A DNA stretch of 64,000 nt from Massilibacteroides vaginae (GTDB lineage: Bacteria > Bacteroidota > Bacteroidia > Bacteroidales > Tannerellaceae), in assembly GCF_900178525.1 (NCBI RefSeq), contig NZ_FXDJ01000009.1, positions 1,344,910-1,408,909 of the forward strand, written 5' to 3'. Under the pieces are notes generated by a model, which searched no databases, was not told the origin of the DNA, and saw nothing but the letters and a program-made list of their open reading frames with translations. Shown one piece after another: positions 25,013 to 34,944 of this stretch (positions within the stretch are counted from its first letter, which is position 1; every line of letters begins with the position of its first letter). The translations under genes and the position numbers were made by a program.

Positions 25013-25350
25013 TCAGTTTTTCTCACTTTCTTTATTAATCCCTTTTGGATAGTTATATAATATTGTAAAAATAGCTCCTAATGTAATTAGAAATAGTTTC
25101 TGTTCCCAAAAGCTATTTGCAAAATCTCTATTTAAAAATACAGAAAAATGGCCCCACATGTAATTAGCAAGACTGATTTTTTCGATAGTTTTCTTTTTAA
25201 CAAAGGAAAAAGAGCAAATACACTATATATTAAAGGGGTGATGAAAAAATAACTAATCCATTCAGTTATATTATAAAAATCAATCGGGTAGATGCAACAT
25301 AATATCATTGTTATTAACGATATTGTCAGAATCAATAAATTTTTCATCAT
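25013..25350 (-). pseudogene. Frameshifted small membrane protein
   Basis: The first frame (from ATG 25350) encodes three hydrophobic segments, MMKNLLILTISLITMILCCI, then YNITEWISYFFITPLIYSVF and a third, and stops early at 25132. In the -1 frame the coding continues from a run of six A (complement of 25177-25182) as ISLANYMWGHFSVFLNRDFA, then FWEQKLFLITLGAIFTILYN and a polar end to a TGA at 25013. The restored product would be about 112 residues with the hydrophobic character continuing. One base change in the homopolymer would repair it. Size and place suggest an immunity-type protein, which is inference. Confidence 0.55.
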
Positions 25351-25407
25351 GTTTGTTGTACTTTAATACGTTTGAATTTGCAAAGAAACGACTAAAAAAA
25401 TAAAAGA

Positions 25408-25468
25408 TATGTTATCACTTTCTTGTCAAATGCTAACGGTATGTTATCTTTTGTCGTTTGTTGACAAG
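25408..25468. promoter_or_regulatory. Operator-like direct and inverted repeats upstream of the truncated regulator
   Basis: TATGTTATC occurs at 25408-25416 and 25440-25448, 32 bp apart. The inverted pair CTTGTCAA (25422-25429) and TTGACAAG (25461-25468) interleaves with them. It lies between the frameshifted membrane gene and the regulator remnant; use as a binding site is inferred. Confidence 0.3.
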
Positions 25469-25484
25469 TAATCTTAACCTATAA

Positions 25485-25817
25485 ACTTCACTGTTTGAAT
25501 ATTCGTGTCGTTGGAATAATTTTCGTTATCGCCTCAACGTGCAGCAGAAACATCTTCTGCTTGATGGAACAGACAGTGAACGTGTAAACCTGACCAGACG
25601 AGAAGTGAATATACTTAAGATGTTGCTGGATAATAAAGGTGAGGTTGTTAAAAGAGATGAAATGTTAAATCATTTATGGGGAGATAATAGCTTTTATACG
25701 GCCCGCAGCTTGGATGTGTTTATGACAAATATTCGAAAGTACTTGAAAAAAGACAATTCGGTGGAGATACAGACAATTCGTGGAGAAGGTTTCCGGCTGA
25801 TTGTCGAAGAGAAATAG
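25485..25817 (+). pseudogene. C-terminal DNA-binding half of an OmpR/PhoB-type response regulator
   Basis: The open frame encodes a whole winged-helix effector domain: LTRREVNILKMLLDNKGEVV, then KRDEMLNHLWGDNSFYTARS and LDVFMTNIRKYLKKDNSVEI, closing with the wing motif TIRGEGFRLIVEEK. The receiver domain with its phosphorylated Asp is missing: a TAA stands at 25482 and the first possible start is GTG at 25539. The region before the start reads like linker sequence, so this is a 5' deletion. It could still bind DNA without control by a kinase, and no histidine kinase gene is nearby. It ends the decayed island. Confidence 0.7.
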
Positions 25818-25820
25818 GTA

Positions 25821-26024
25821 TAGAAAAATTGCAGGGTCGTTGCTAAAGCCGTATGTGCAGGGGTTGATTGATTACTGAAAGTTTAAATAACCGTTTTGCC
25901 TGTCTGTATGTTCGTTTTTGACGAAAAAAATAACATTTTGAAAGGAACTTTCTAAACAGCGGTTAAATTTATTTTAATTGGAGAAAAATTTCTTTAATAT
26001 GTGATTTGTTTCGGTATTTTGTGC
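25821..26024. other. Gene-free stretch before pckA
   Basis: Between the regulator remnant and the pckA promoter I see only A/T-rich sequence with short T and A runs and no repeat-family member, hairpin with T-tract or RNA gene. Confidence 0.5.
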
Positions 26025-26032
26025 TACATTTG
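26005..26032 (+). promoter_or_regulatory. pckA promoter
   Basis: TTTG at 26005-26008, a 16-bp spacer and TACATTTG at 26025-26032 fit the Bacteroidota promoter. The leader to the ATG at 26143 would be about 105 nt. Confidence 0.6.
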
Positions 26033-26142
26033 TTCCGTGGTTAACAAGGGGCTTATTGAAAGGCTGATAACGTTGACCTTAATATTAGTTAGAGAGATAG
26101 AGAAAAGTTATATAAGTAGTAATTTATTAAATTAAAAGCGTA

Positions 26143-27732
26143 ATGGCTAATTTAGATTTAAGCAAGTACGGAATTAAAGGAAATTTCGAAATTGTACACA
26201 ATCCTTCTTACGAAGTGCTTTATCAGGATGAAATGAATCCTGCAAACGAAGGTTTCGAAAAAGCAAAGTTAACAAAAAGTGGTGCAACAGCTGTTTACAC
26301 AGGTAAGTTCACCGGTCGTTCTCCAAAAGACAAATATTTTGTAAAAGACGACGTGACTAAAGATACGTTGTGGTGGGATGGCGTTATCAACCGCCCATGT
26401 ACAAAAGAAGCATTTACTTATTGTAAAGGCAAAGTTGTTGAACAACTTTCTAAGTCAAAAAAATTATACGTTGTAGATACCTACTGCGGAACTAACGAAG
26501 ATACTCGCATGAAAGTTCGTTTCATCGTTGAGGTTGCTTGGCAAGCTCACTTTGTAACTAACATGTTCATCCGTCCTTCACACTTCGAATTGGCAAACTA
26601 CGGTGAGCCTGATTTCGTATGTTTGAATGGTTCAAAAACAACTAACGACAAATGGCAAGAGCACGGATTGAACTCTGAGAACTTCACATTGTTCGATCTG
26701 ACAGAAAAAATGCAGGTTATCGGTGGTACTTGGTATGGTGGTGAAATGAAGAAAGGTATTTTCTCATTGATGAACTATTACTTGCCATTGAAAGGTATTG
26801 CTTCTATGCACTGTTCTGCTAACGTAGGTAAAGATGGTGATGTAGCTGTATTCTTCGGTCTTTCAGGAACAGGTAAAACAACTCTTTCTGCTGACCCAAA
26901 ACGTTATTTGATCGGTGACGATGAGCACGGATGGGATGACCACGGAGTATTTAACTATGAAGGTGGTTGCTACGCGAAAGTTATTAACCTGAGCGAAGAA
27001 AACGAACCGGATATCTGGAGAGCTATCCGTCGTGATGCTTTATTGGAAAACGTAACTGTTGACGATCAAGGTAATATTGATTATTCTGATGGTTCTACAA
27101 CAGAAAACACACGTGTTTCTTATCCGATCTATCACATCAACAAGATTGTTCTTCCTTCACGTGCAGGACACGCTGATAAGATTATCTATCTGTCTGCTGA
27201 CGCATTTGGAGTATTGCCTCCGGTTTCTATCCTTGATGACAATCAGGCTCAATATCACTTCCTTTGCGGATTTACTTCTAAATTGGCAGGAACAGAACGT
27301 GGTATTACTGAACCTCAACCATCTTTCTCTCCAGCGTTTGGTGAAGCTTTCTTGACGCTGCACCCAACTATGTATGCTAAACGTTTGGTTGAAAAAATGA
27401 ACCAACATAACGGTAAGGCTTACTTAGTGAACACAGGTTGGAACGGAACAGGAAAACGTATTTCTTTGAAAGATACGCGTGCAATCATCGATGCAATCAT
27501 CGACGGATCAATCGAAAAAGCAGAAAAAGTACATGTTCCAATCATGAACCTGACTATTCCTGCAAAATTGAACAACGTTTCAGACATCCTTGATCCACGT
27601 AGCACATATGCTAATGTTGCTGACTGGGAAGTTAAAGCGAAGAAATTGGCCGGTATGTATATCGAAAACTTCAAACAATACTGCGATAATGATGCTGCTA
27701 AAGCTCTTATCCCTGCAGGTCCTCAATTGTAA
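26143..27732 (+). CDS. pckA: Phosphoenolpyruvate carboxykinase (ATP)
   Basis: A 529-residue ATP-type PEP carboxykinase, which interconverts oxaloacetate plus ATP with PEP, CO2 and ADP. In Bacteroidales it works mainly in the carboxylating direction on the way to succinate. Motifs are [13 protein letters not shown] (substrate Arg), [20 protein letters not shown], the kinase P-loop [11 protein letters not shown] (about 239-249), [20 protein letters not shown] and the C-terminal [13 protein letters not shown]. Codon use is biased toward a narrow set, as expected of a highly expressed gene. A strong terminator follows. Confidence 0.96.
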   Translation: MANLDLSKYGIKGNFEIVHNPSYEVLYQDEMNPANEGFEKAKLTKSGATAVYTGKFTGRSPKDKYFVKDDVTKDTLWWDGVINRPCTKEAFTYCKGKVVEQLSKSKKLYVVDTYCGTNEDTRMKVRFIVEVAWQAHFVTNMFIRPSHFELANYGEPDFVCLNGSKTTNDKWQEHGLNSENFTLFDLTEKMQVIGGTWYGGEMKKGIFSLMNYYLPLKGIASMHCSANVGKDGDVAVFFGLSGTGKTTLSADPKRYLIGDDEHGWDDHGVFNYEGGCYAKVINLSEENEPDIWRAIRRDALLENVTVDDQGNIDYSDGSTTENTRVSYPIYHINKIVLPSRAGHADKIIYLSADAFGVLPPVSILDDNQAQYHFLCGFTSKLAGTERGITEPQPSFSPAFGEAFLTLHPTMYAKRLVEKMNQHNGKAYLVNTGWNGTGKRISLKDTRAIIDAIIDGSIEKAEKVHVPIMNLTIPAKLNNVSDILDPRSTYANVADWEVKAKKLAGMYIENFKQYCDNDAAKALIPAGPQL

Positions 27733-27754
27733 TTTCGATTATAATATAAGATTG

Positions 27755-27789
27755 AATAGTGTCGGATTTATCCGGCACTATTTTTTTTG
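27755..27789 (+). terminator. Intrinsic terminator of pckA
   Basis: The 12-bp stem AATAGTGTCGGA/TCCGGCACTATT (27755-27766, 27771-27782) with a 4-nt loop is followed by eight T. Confidence 0.9.
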
Positions 27790-27840
27790 TCTTTACACGA
27801 GTATTTTTTGCAACAGTGATCATTTGTTAATTATTATTTA

Positions 27841-27848
27841 TATCTTTA
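27841..27848 (+). promoter_or_regulatory. -7 promoter element of the thioredoxin-like lipoprotein gene
   Basis: TATCTTTA differs from TAnnTTTG at the last base and lies 32 bp before the GTG at 27881. Confidence 0.4.
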
Positions 27849-27880
27849 ACCCCAAATAGATAAATGATAGAATAAAAGGG

Positions 27881-28984
27881 GTGTTTAAGAACTATTTCCT
27901 TGTTTTGATTTTCCTTGCCTTTCTTTGCTCCTGTGGGAGTAATGCAATTTACAAGGTGGAGGGTAAGCTGACGAACCTGACAGACTCGTTAGTCTATATC
28001 GTATATGAGGGTAGTGGAGACAGGGTGATGGATTCTGTGGTGTGTTTGTCTCCCGGTAAATTTAAATTCGAACTTGACCAGGAAGGGTTTAATTCCGCGA
28101 CACTTTTTTTTGAACACCGCACAAAGCCTGTAACGGTTTATCTGGAACCCCAACAGAAAATTTCCATAACCGGAGATATCGTTTATCCGCAACTTCTCCA
28201 TATAAAAGGAGGGAGAATTAATGATAAACTGGCGGGATTTTATAAGAGTATCTCTTCTCTGATAAAGGAACAGGCTGATTTAAGAATCGCTTTAGCCGAA
28301 ACGAATGATGCAACTTCCGGAAATACTGATCTTTCGTCAAAGCTCACGAATGTAGGGCATCAGATCGAAGAGTCTGCCTTAGCTTATATATGTGACAATC
28401 CGAAAGAAGGTGCTGCAGTAGTATTGATTGAATCTTATTTTGTGGTTCCGGATGATACACGGAAATTGGATGAATTGTTAGCCGTGCTTGATCCGCAATT
28501 GAAAAACTTTTATTTGGTAAAGGAATTGTCTGAGTATAGTGTCCGTGCCAAACGTACTGCTTTAGGAGCTGAAGCTCCGGAATTCGCAGTTAAAAACATT
28601 TATGGAAAGTCCTTTACGCTCGATTCCTTAGGCGCAGACTATAAGTTGCTTGCTTTTATTGCTCCCTGGTGTGAAATGTGTCAGACGGATATTCTGCATT
28701 TGGACAAAGTCGTAACTAAATATAAAGAGGAAGAATTGGACGTTTTGTTAGTTAGTCTGGATGCTGATTCGCATGAAGTGCGAGATCTTCTGAAAAAAGA
28801 TTCGATCCAATGGAATGTAGTTACCGATTCCGCCAATCAGGCCGCGATATTGTTTGATCTATATAATGTGAGCGCGTTGCCTCGTTGTTTTCTGATAGAC
28901 GAAAATGATAAAATAATACTTAAAACAGATAATGGTGCCGAAATAATGCAGACCCTCGACAATTTGTTGTATAAAGAAGATTAA
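27881..28984 (+). CDS. Thioredoxin-like lipoprotein (DUF4369 plus TlpA/AhpC-type domain)
   Basis: A 367-residue exported lipoprotein. A hydrophobic signal ends at a lipobox-like FLCSC (Cys18). Residues about 22-110 form a DUF4369-type beta domain (VEGKLTNLTDSLVYIVYEG), followed by a helical linker and a thioredoxin-fold domain (about 225-367) with LLAFIAPWCEMCQTDI, where Cys264 and Cys267 make the CxxC pair. Such proteins act as periplasmic thiol-disulfide enzymes in Bacteroidota; the partner is unknown. The start is GTG at 27881, since an in-frame TAG at 27857 rules out anything earlier and no ATG is available. Confidence 0.85.
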   Translation: MFKNYFLVLIFLAFLCSCGSNAIYKVEGKLTNLTDSLVYIVYEGSGDRVMDSVVCLSPGKFKFELDQEGFNSATLFFEHRTKPVTVYLEPQQKISITGDIVYPQLLHIKGGRINDKLAGFYKSISSLIKEQADLRIALAETNDATSGNTDLSSKLTNVGHQIEESALAYICDNPKEGAAVVLIESYFVVPDDTRKLDELLAVLDPQLKNFYLVKELSEYSVRAKRTALGAEAPEFAVKNIYGKSFTLDSLGADYKLLAFIAPWCEMCQTDILHLDKVVTKYKEEELDVLLVSLDADSHEVRDLLKKDSIQWNVVTDSANQAAILFDLYNVSALPRCFLIDENDKIILKTDNGAEIMQTLDNLLYKED

Positions 28985-29012
28985 TGTCTTAACGAAAAAC
29001 CTTTCCTTAATT

Positions 29013-30551
29013 ATGCTTGTAAAATCTTATGCTGCTGCTGTGCAGGGCATCTCCGCTACTATTGTGACAATCGAAGTGAGTTGTACAAAAGGGATCCAAT
29101 TCTTTTTGGTAGGACTGCCCGATGTGGCTGTCCGAGAAAGTCATGAACGAATTATTTCCGCGTTTCAGGTTAGCGGTTATAAATTCCCCCGTAGCCGGAT
29201 TGTGGTGAATATGGCTCCTGCCGATATACGCAAAGAGGGTTCGGCCTATGATCTTCCATTGGCATTGGGGATACTTGCTGCCGCCGAAGAGATCGATGCT
29301 GAAAGACTAGAAAACTATATGATGATGGGAGAACTTTCGTTAGACGGGAGTTTGCAGCCGGTAAAAGGAGTGTTGCCTATTGCGATTAAAGCCAGAGAAG
29401 AAGGATTTAAGGGACTGATTGTTCCGAAACAGAACGCAAGAGAAGCCGCGGTGGTAGATAATCTGGAAGTATACGGGGTGGAGACGATCAAAGAAGTGAT
29501 TGAATTTATCAATAAGAAACGAACGCTTGAACCTACAATCGTAAACACGCGGGAAGAATTTTATAAGCAACAGTTGAATTATGACCTTGACTTTTCGGAT
29601 GTGAAAGGACAGGAAAATGTAAAGCGTGCTTTGGAAGTTGCCGCTGCAGGTGGACATAATCTGTTGATGATAGGAGCTCCCGGTAGCGGAAAATCAATGC
29701 TTGCCAAACGTTTACCCTCTATTCTGCCTCCTTTCACGCTTCAGGAATCATTGGAGACAACCAAGATCCATTCCGTTGCCGGAAAAATGGACCGGGGGAT
29801 GGCCTTGATGGCTCAGCGTCCGTTTCGTTCTCCGCATCATACGATCTCAAATGTCGCCATGGTAGGAGGTGGGACGTTTCCTCAACCTGGTGAAATAAGC
29901 CTTTCTCATAATGGTGTTTTATTTTTGGATGAACTACCGGAATTTAATCGAAACGTGTTGGAAGTAATGAGGCAGCCGTTGGAAGATCGGTGCATAACTA
30001 TCTCAAGGGCTCGTTTTGCCGTAGATTATCCGGCAGGATTTATGCTGATTGCGTCAATGAACCCTTGTCCTTGTGGTTTCTATAATCACCCGGATCGCCC
30101 ATGTTTATGTTCTCCCGGAGCCGTACAAAAATATATGAACCGAATTTCAGGCCCTTTGCTTGATCGGATCGATATACAGATTGAGATTGTTCCTGTGCCT
30201 TTTGAGAAAATATCGGAGCAGCGACCATCTGAATCAAGCACTTCGGTTCGTGAACGAGTGGTAAATGCTCGTCTGATTCAGGAAAAACGATTTGAATCTA
30301 TCGGAGGGGTGTATTGCAATGCTCAAATGAATACCAAATTGCTTCAACAATATGCCAGTCCGGATGAAGCCGGTTTAGGATTACTGAAGAACGCGATGAA
30401 TAGACTGAATCTTTCTGCTCGTGCTTACGACCGTATACTGAAGGTTTCGCGTACGATCGCTGATCTGGAAGGTGCGGACAAAATAGAAGCCCGGCATCTG
30501 GCCGAAGCCATTAATTACAGGAGCCTCGACAGGGAAGGTTGGGGTATGTAG
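29013..30551 (+). CDS. YifB/ComM family Mg chelatase-like AAA+ ATPase
   Basis: A 512-residue AAA+ protein. The N-terminal domain (about 1-170, GISATIVTIEVSCTKGIQFF, LVGLPDVAVRES) has a Lon-protease-like fold. Walker A is GAPGSGKSMLAKRLPSILPP (about 221-240), Walker B is GVLFLDELPEFNRNVLEVMR, and a Cys-rich zinc-like loop NPCPCGFYNHPDRPCLCSP follows near 350. Relatives such as ComM act as branch-migration helicases in transformation; whether this organism is transformable is not shown here. It stands 28 bp after the lipoprotein gene, so co-transcription is possible. Confidence 0.92.
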   Translation: MLVKSYAAAVQGISATIVTIEVSCTKGIQFFLVGLPDVAVRESHERIISAFQVSGYKFPRSRIVVNMAPADIRKEGSAYDLPLALGILAAAEEIDAERLENYMMMGELSLDGSLQPVKGVLPIAIKAREEGFKGLIVPKQNAREAAVVDNLEVYGVETIKEVIEFINKKRTLEPTIVNTREEFYKQQLNYDLDFSDVKGQENVKRALEVAAAGGHNLLMIGAPGSGKSMLAKRLPSILPPFTLQESLETTKIHSVAGKMDRGMALMAQRPFRSPHHTISNVAMVGGGTFPQPGEISLSHNGVLFLDELPEFNRNVLEVMRQPLEDRCITISRARFAVDYPAGFMLIASMNPCPCGFYNHPDRPCLCSPGAVQKYMNRISGPLLDRIDIQIEIVPVPFEKISEQRPSESSTSVRERVVNARLIQEKRFESIGGVYCNAQMNTKLLQQYASPDEAGLGLLKNAMNRLNLSARAYDRILKVSRTIADLEGADKIEARHLAEAINYRSLDREGWGM

Positions 30552-30590
30552 AAAGTCAGTGTTGTAGAACCGGTATTGGCAAAAAAAACG

Positions 30591-30598
30591 TACCTTTG
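30591..30598 (+). promoter_or_regulatory. -7 promoter element of metG
   Basis: TACCTTTG, 24 bp before the metG ATG. The expected leader is under 20 nt. Confidence 0.55.
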
Positions 30599-30622
30599 TG
30601 CCCCAAATAGATAACACAAAGT

Positions 30623-32662
30623 ATGGAGAAGCAATTCAAAAGAACGTTGATAACAACTGCATTACCTTATGCAAACGGTCCCGTTCATATCGGACACTTA
30701 GCCGGTGTTTATGTACCTGCGGATATTTATGCGCGTTACCTCAGATTGAAGGGTGAAGAGGTCTTGATGATAGGAGGATCGGATGAGCATGGGGTGCCCA
30801 TTACCATTCGCGCAAAGAAAGAAGGCGTATCACCTCAGGATGTGGTAGATCGTTTTCATGGTATTATCAAGCAATCTTTTGAAGATTTCGGTATCACCTT
30901 TGATATCTATTCGCGTACCACCTCGCAAACCCACAAACAAGTAGCTTCTGATTTCTTTCGTAAACTTTATGATAAAGGTGAGTTCCTTGAGAAAACAAGT
31001 GAACAATATTATGATGAGGAAGCTAAACAGTTCCTGGCAGACCGTTATATAACAGGAACATGTCCTCATTGTAAGAACGAGCATGCCTATGGAGATCAAT
31101 GTGAAGCCTGTGGAACATCACTTAATCCGACTGATCTGATCGCTCCGAAATCAACAATTAGCGGGAGTGTACCTGTGATGAAAGAAACCAAACACTGGTA
31201 TCTTCCTTTGGATAAACACGAACCGTTTTTGCGTAAATGGATTTTAGAAGATCATAAGGAATGGAAATCAAATGTGTATGGACAATGCAAGAGCTGGTTG
31301 GATATGGGCTTGCAACCTCGTGCGGTAAGCCGTGACTTAGATTGGGGTATTCCTGTTCCTGTTGAAGGTGCCGAAGGTAAGGTGCTTTATGTTTGGTTTG
31401 ACGCGCCTATCGGTTATATTTCAAACACAAAAGAATTGCTTCCTGATAGCTGGGAAACCTGGTGGAAGGACCCCGAAACAAAAATACTTCATTTTATTGG
31501 CAAGGATAATATCGTATTCCATTGTATTGTTTTTCCTGCGATGCTTAAGGCGGAAGGCTCTTTCTGTCTTCCGGAAAACGTACCAGCCAATGAATTCCTG
31601 AACCTGGAAGGAGACAAGATCTCCACCTCACGTAACTGGGCTGTATGGTTACACGAGTATCTGATTGATATGCCGGGCAAACAAGACGTGCTTCGTTATG
31701 TGCTGACAGCAAATGCTCCCGAGACAAAGGATAATGATTTTACTTGGAAAGACTTTCAGGCTCGTAATAATAATGAGTTAGTGGCAATTCTGGGTAATTT
31801 TATTAACAGAGCATTGGTGCTGACGGAAAAATATTTCGAAGGCAAGGTGCCCGTTGCCGGAGAATTAACCGATTACGATCTGGCAACCTTAAAAGACTTT
31901 GCAAACGTAAAAGCGGATGTGGAGCGTTTGTTAGATACCTTTCATTTCCGTGACGCGCAAAAAGAGGCTATGAATCTGGCTCGTATAGGAAATAAATACC
32001 TGGCGGATACCGAACCCTGGAAATTAGCGAAGACGGATATGGAACGTGTAGGTACAATTCTTAATATTTCATTGCAGATCGCGGCGAACTTAGCTATTGC
32101 TTTTGAACCTTTCTTACCATTTAGCATGGATAAACTGAATAAAATGCTGAATGTGGAACCATTAGGTTGGGATCGTCTTGGTGCTACTGATTTATTATCA
32201 GCCGGACATCAACTTGGGAAATCTGCGCTTTTGTTCGAGAAAATTGAAGACAGTGTGATTGAAGCTCAGGTACAGCGGTTGTTTGATACTAAAAAAGCGA
32301 ATGAAGAAGCAGACTACAAGGCGAATCCTATTCGGACAAATATCGAATTTGATGATTTTACAAAGTTAGATATACGTGTTGGAACCGTGTTGGAATGCAC
32401 GAAAGTGCCAAAAGCAGATAAATTATTACAATTTAAAATTGACGACGGACTCGAAACAAGAACAATCGTTTCCGGTATCGCTAAGTTTTATAATCCGGAA
32501 GAGCTTGTAGGAAAACAGGTTTGCTTTGTCGCCAATCTCGCTCCGAGAAAACTTAAAGGCATTGTTTCGGAAGGAATGATACTTTCTGCTGAAAATAACG
32601 ATGGCACATTAGCCGTTATTTCACCGAACAAGAACGTAAAGCCCGGTAGTGAAGTGAAATAA
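30623..32662 (+). CDS. metG: Methionyl-tRNA synthetase with C-terminal tRNA-binding domain
   Basis: A 679-residue class I synthetase that charges tRNA-Met. The start carries [20 protein letters not shown] with the HIGH motif. The zinc knuckle is [18 protein letters not shown] (about 152-169). KISTS near residue 333 is the KMSKS-type loop ([15 protein letters not shown]). The anticodon-binding helices follow, and the last 110 residues are a Trbp111/OB-fold domain ([20 protein letters not shown]). It heads a possible operon with the aminotransferase and oxidoreductase genes, 19 bp and 14 bp apart, although these functions are unrelated. Confidence 0.96.
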   Translation: MEKQFKRTLITTALPYANGPVHIGHLAGVYVPADIYARYLRLKGEEVLMIGGSDEHGVPITIRAKKEGVSPQDVVDRFHGIIKQSFEDFGITFDIYSRTTSQTHKQVASDFFRKLYDKGEFLEKTSEQYYDEEAKQFLADRYITGTCPHCKNEHAYGDQCEACGTSLNPTDLIAPKSTISGSVPVMKETKHWYLPLDKHEPFLRKWILEDHKEWKSNVYGQCKSWLDMGLQPRAVSRDLDWGIPVPVEGAEGKVLYVWFDAPIGYISNTKELLPDSWETWWKDPETKILHFIGKDNIVFHCIVFPAMLKAEGSFCLPENVPANEFLNLEGDKISTSRNWAVWLHEYLIDMPGKQDVLRYVLTANAPETKDNDFTWKDFQARNNNELVAILGNFINRALVLTEKYFEGKVPVAGELTDYDLATLKDFANVKADVERLLDTFHFRDAQKEAMNLARIGNKYLADTEPWKLAKTDMERVGTILNISLQIAANLAIAFEPFLPFSMDKLNKMLNVEPLGWDRLGATDLLSAGHQLGKSALLFEKIEDSVIEAQVQRLFDTKKANEEADYKANPIRTNIEFDDFTKLDIRVGTVLECTKVPKADKLLQFKIDDGLETRTIVSGIAKFYNPEELVGKQVCFVANLAPRKLKGIVSEGMILSAENNDGTLAVISPNKNVKPGSEVK

Positions 32663-32681
32663 ATCACTTGCGTTTAATTGA

Positions 32682-33824
32682 ATGTCTGATAAAAATATAC
32701 AAATGGTAGATTTGCAAAGACAGTATCAATGTCTGAAAAAAGAAATTGATGCTGCTATGCAATCTGTTGTTGAAAGCGGCGCTTATATAAATGGTCCTCA
32801 TGTAAGAGAATTCGCAAACCAGTTGGGCGATTACCTTAATGTGCCTCATGTAATCCCTTGTGCAAACGGAACCGATGCGTTGCAGATCGCACTGATGGCT
32901 TTAGACTTAAAGCCGGGAGACGAGGTGATTGTTCCTGCCTTTACTTATGCTGCTGCGGCCGAAGCAGTGGCTTTACTCGGACTTATTCCCGTACCCGTAG
33001 ACGTAGCTCCACGAACCTTTAATATGGATGCTACAAAGATTGAAAAAGCGATATCCCGACAAACAAAAGCAATTATTGCCGTTCATCTGTTCGGGCAGGC
33101 ATGCGATATGGAGAGTATCCAAGTAATTGCTAAGAAATATAAACTTTTTCTGATAGAAGATAACGCACAATCAATCGGGGCTGAATTCATTTTCAAAGAT
33201 GGTAGTTGTAAAAAAGCCGGAACTATCGGTGATATTGGCACAACTTCTTTCTTTCCTACTAAACCGTTAGCTTGTTTTGGTGATGGGGGTGCATTGATGA
33301 CAGCTAATCCTGATCTGGCCTTACGTTGTCGTACGATAGCATCACATGGACAAGAACAAAAGTATCACCATAAAATAATTGGTTGTAATTCCCGTTTAGA
33401 CACTATACAAGCTGCTGTACTTGGGGTGAAACTTCGGTATATGGATGCATTTGCGGCCTCTCGTGCCGAGAAAGCTAAATTGTACGACGCTCATTTTGGT
33501 TTTGTAAGCAATATGGCAATTCCGTTAAAGTCGGAATTTTCCACGCATGTGTATCATCAGTATACTTTGCTGATACAAAACGGCAAACGAGATGCGTTGC
33601 AAGCCTGGTTAAAAGAGAAAGGAGTGCCTTCGATAGTCTATTATCCGGTGCCATTGCACCAGCAAGAAGCTTTTAAATGGTGCATCCGATTATCTGTAGA
33701 ACTGACCGAAGCGGAGAAACTTTGTAAATCGGTATTGTCTTTGCCAATGCATTCGGAGCTGACTGAAGATGAGCAGTTGTATATTATTGAAACAGTTAAG
33801 TCTGGTATGACGGCTATTCGTTGA
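32682..33824 (+). CDS. DegT/DnrJ/EryC1/StrS-family PLP aminotransferase
   Basis: A 380-residue PLP enzyme that puts an amino group on nucleotide-linked keto sugars. The start IQMVDLQRQYQCLKKEIDAA and the block GTDALQIALMALDLKPGDEV are typical of the WbpE/WlbC branch. The Schiff-base Lys lies in TSFFPTKPLACFGDGG (about 191-206), and GDEVIVPAFTYAAAAEAV and HLFGQACDME (cofactor region) are intact. WbpE-like enzymes act on UDP-3-keto-GlcNAc acid; this substrate is inferred from the next gene, a WlbA/WbpB-like dehydrogenase. Together they suggest 3-amino sugar formation for a surface glycan. Confidence 0.88.
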   Translation: MSDKNIQMVDLQRQYQCLKKEIDAAMQSVVESGAYINGPHVREFANQLGDYLNVPHVIPCANGTDALQIALMALDLKPGDEVIVPAFTYAAAAEAVALLGLIPVPVDVAPRTFNMDATKIEKAISRQTKAIIAVHLFGQACDMESIQVIAKKYKLFLIEDNAQSIGAEFIFKDGSCKKAGTIGDIGTTSFFPTKPLACFGDGGALMTANPDLALRCRTIASHGQEQKYHHKIIGCNSRLDTIQAAVLGVKLRYMDAFAASRAEKAKLYDAHFGFVSNMAIPLKSEFSTHVYHQYTLLIQNGKRDALQAWLKEKGVPSIVYYPVPLHQQEAFKWCIRLSVELTEAEKLCKSVLSLPMHSELTEDEQLYIIETVKSGMTAIR

Positions 33825-33838
33825 AATAGAAAATTAAC

Positions 33839-34861
33839 ATGGGAGAAAATAAGAAAATACGTTTTGCCGTAGTAGGTTGCGGTCATATAGGAAAACGTCA
33901 TGCGGAGATGATTACTCGTGACGGAAGTGCGGAGTTAGTTGCTCTTTGTGATATTCGCTCCCGCGATGAATTAGCTATCGATGCTTACCCTGTTCCATTC
34001 TACACGAATTTCTCCACACTTCTTGCTTCAGGACTTACCATTGATGTTGTATGTATCTGTACGCCTAACGGATTGCATGCTTTAATGGCTGTTGACGCAA
34101 TCCAAAACGGACTTCATGTGGTGCTGGAAAAGCCAATGGCTCTAAGGCAGACTGATGCCGAAAAAATTGTTTATACCGCACTCAAATATAGTAAACAGGT
34201 GTTTTGTGTTATGCAAAACCGGTACTCGCCTCCTTCTGTCTGGATTAAAGATATGGTGGAAAGCGGCAAGTTGGGCAAGCTGTTTATGGTGCAGCTTAAT
34301 TGTTATTGGAACCGGGATGAGCGGTATTATAAAGTAGGAGGATGGCATGGTAACGCCGAGTTAGACGGCGGCACGCTGTTTACTCAGTTTTCCCATTTTA
34401 TTGATATTCTGTATTGGTTGTTTGGTGATATTTGTAATATTCATGCCCGTTTTTCGGACTTTAATCACAAAGCGCTTACCGATTTTGAAGATTCCGGCTT
34501 AGTTACTTTCGACTTTGTGAATGGCGGAATGGGAAGTTTGAACTATTCAACTTCCGTGTGGGATAAGAACATGGAAAGCAGCATGTTGATCGTTGCCGAG
34601 AATGGCAGTATAAAGATCGGAGGTCAATATATGAATGAGGTAGAATATTGCCACATAAAAGATTATGTTATGCCGGAACTGGCTCCGACGAATCCCGGCA
34701 ATGATTACGGCCCTTATAAAGGTTCTGCTCAGAACCATAATTTTGTAATTCGCAATGTTGTGAACGTTTTGTCCGGCAAATCTCATGAAACAATCACTAC
34801 CAATGTGTTGGAGGGGATGAAGGTGGTAGACATTATACAACGCATCTACGCGATGAAATAA
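33839..34861 (+). CDS. Gfo/Idh/MocA-family sugar dehydrogenase (WlbA/WbpB-like)
   Basis: A 340-residue NAD-dependent oxidoreductase. The Rossmann fold starts at RFAVVGCGHIGKRHAEM; VVLEKPMALRQTDAE (about 97) has the EKP motif; QLNCYWNRDERYYKVGGWHG (about 145-164) and GGTLFTQFSHFIDILYWLFG hold the substrate-binding and catalytic His region. These last blocks resemble WlbA/WbpB, which oxidise UDP-GlcNAc acid at C3. It follows the aminotransferase by 14 bp. The acetyltransferase and epimerase needed to finish such a sugar are not in the window. Confidence 0.87.
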   Translation: MGENKKIRFAVVGCGHIGKRHAEMITRDGSAELVALCDIRSRDELAIDAYPVPFYTNFSTLLASGLTIDVVCICTPNGLHALMAVDAIQNGLHVVLEKPMALRQTDAEKIVYTALKYSKQVFCVMQNRYSPPSVWIKDMVESGKLGKLFMVQLNCYWNRDERYYKVGGWHGNAELDGGTLFTQFSHFIDILYWLFGDICNIHARFSDFNHKALTDFEDSGLVTFDFVNGGMGSLNYSTSVWDKNMESSMLIVAENGSIKIGGQYMNEVEYCHIKDYVMPELAPTNPGNDYGPYKGSAQNHNFVIRNVVNVLSGKSHETITTNVLEGMKVVDIIQRIYAMK

Positions 34862-34944
34862 ATACAAATTCACGGATAAACATTTTTCTGCAAACTAATT
34901 AGCGTTTATTATATGTTAGAAAACACTAATTAGCATTTTAACTA

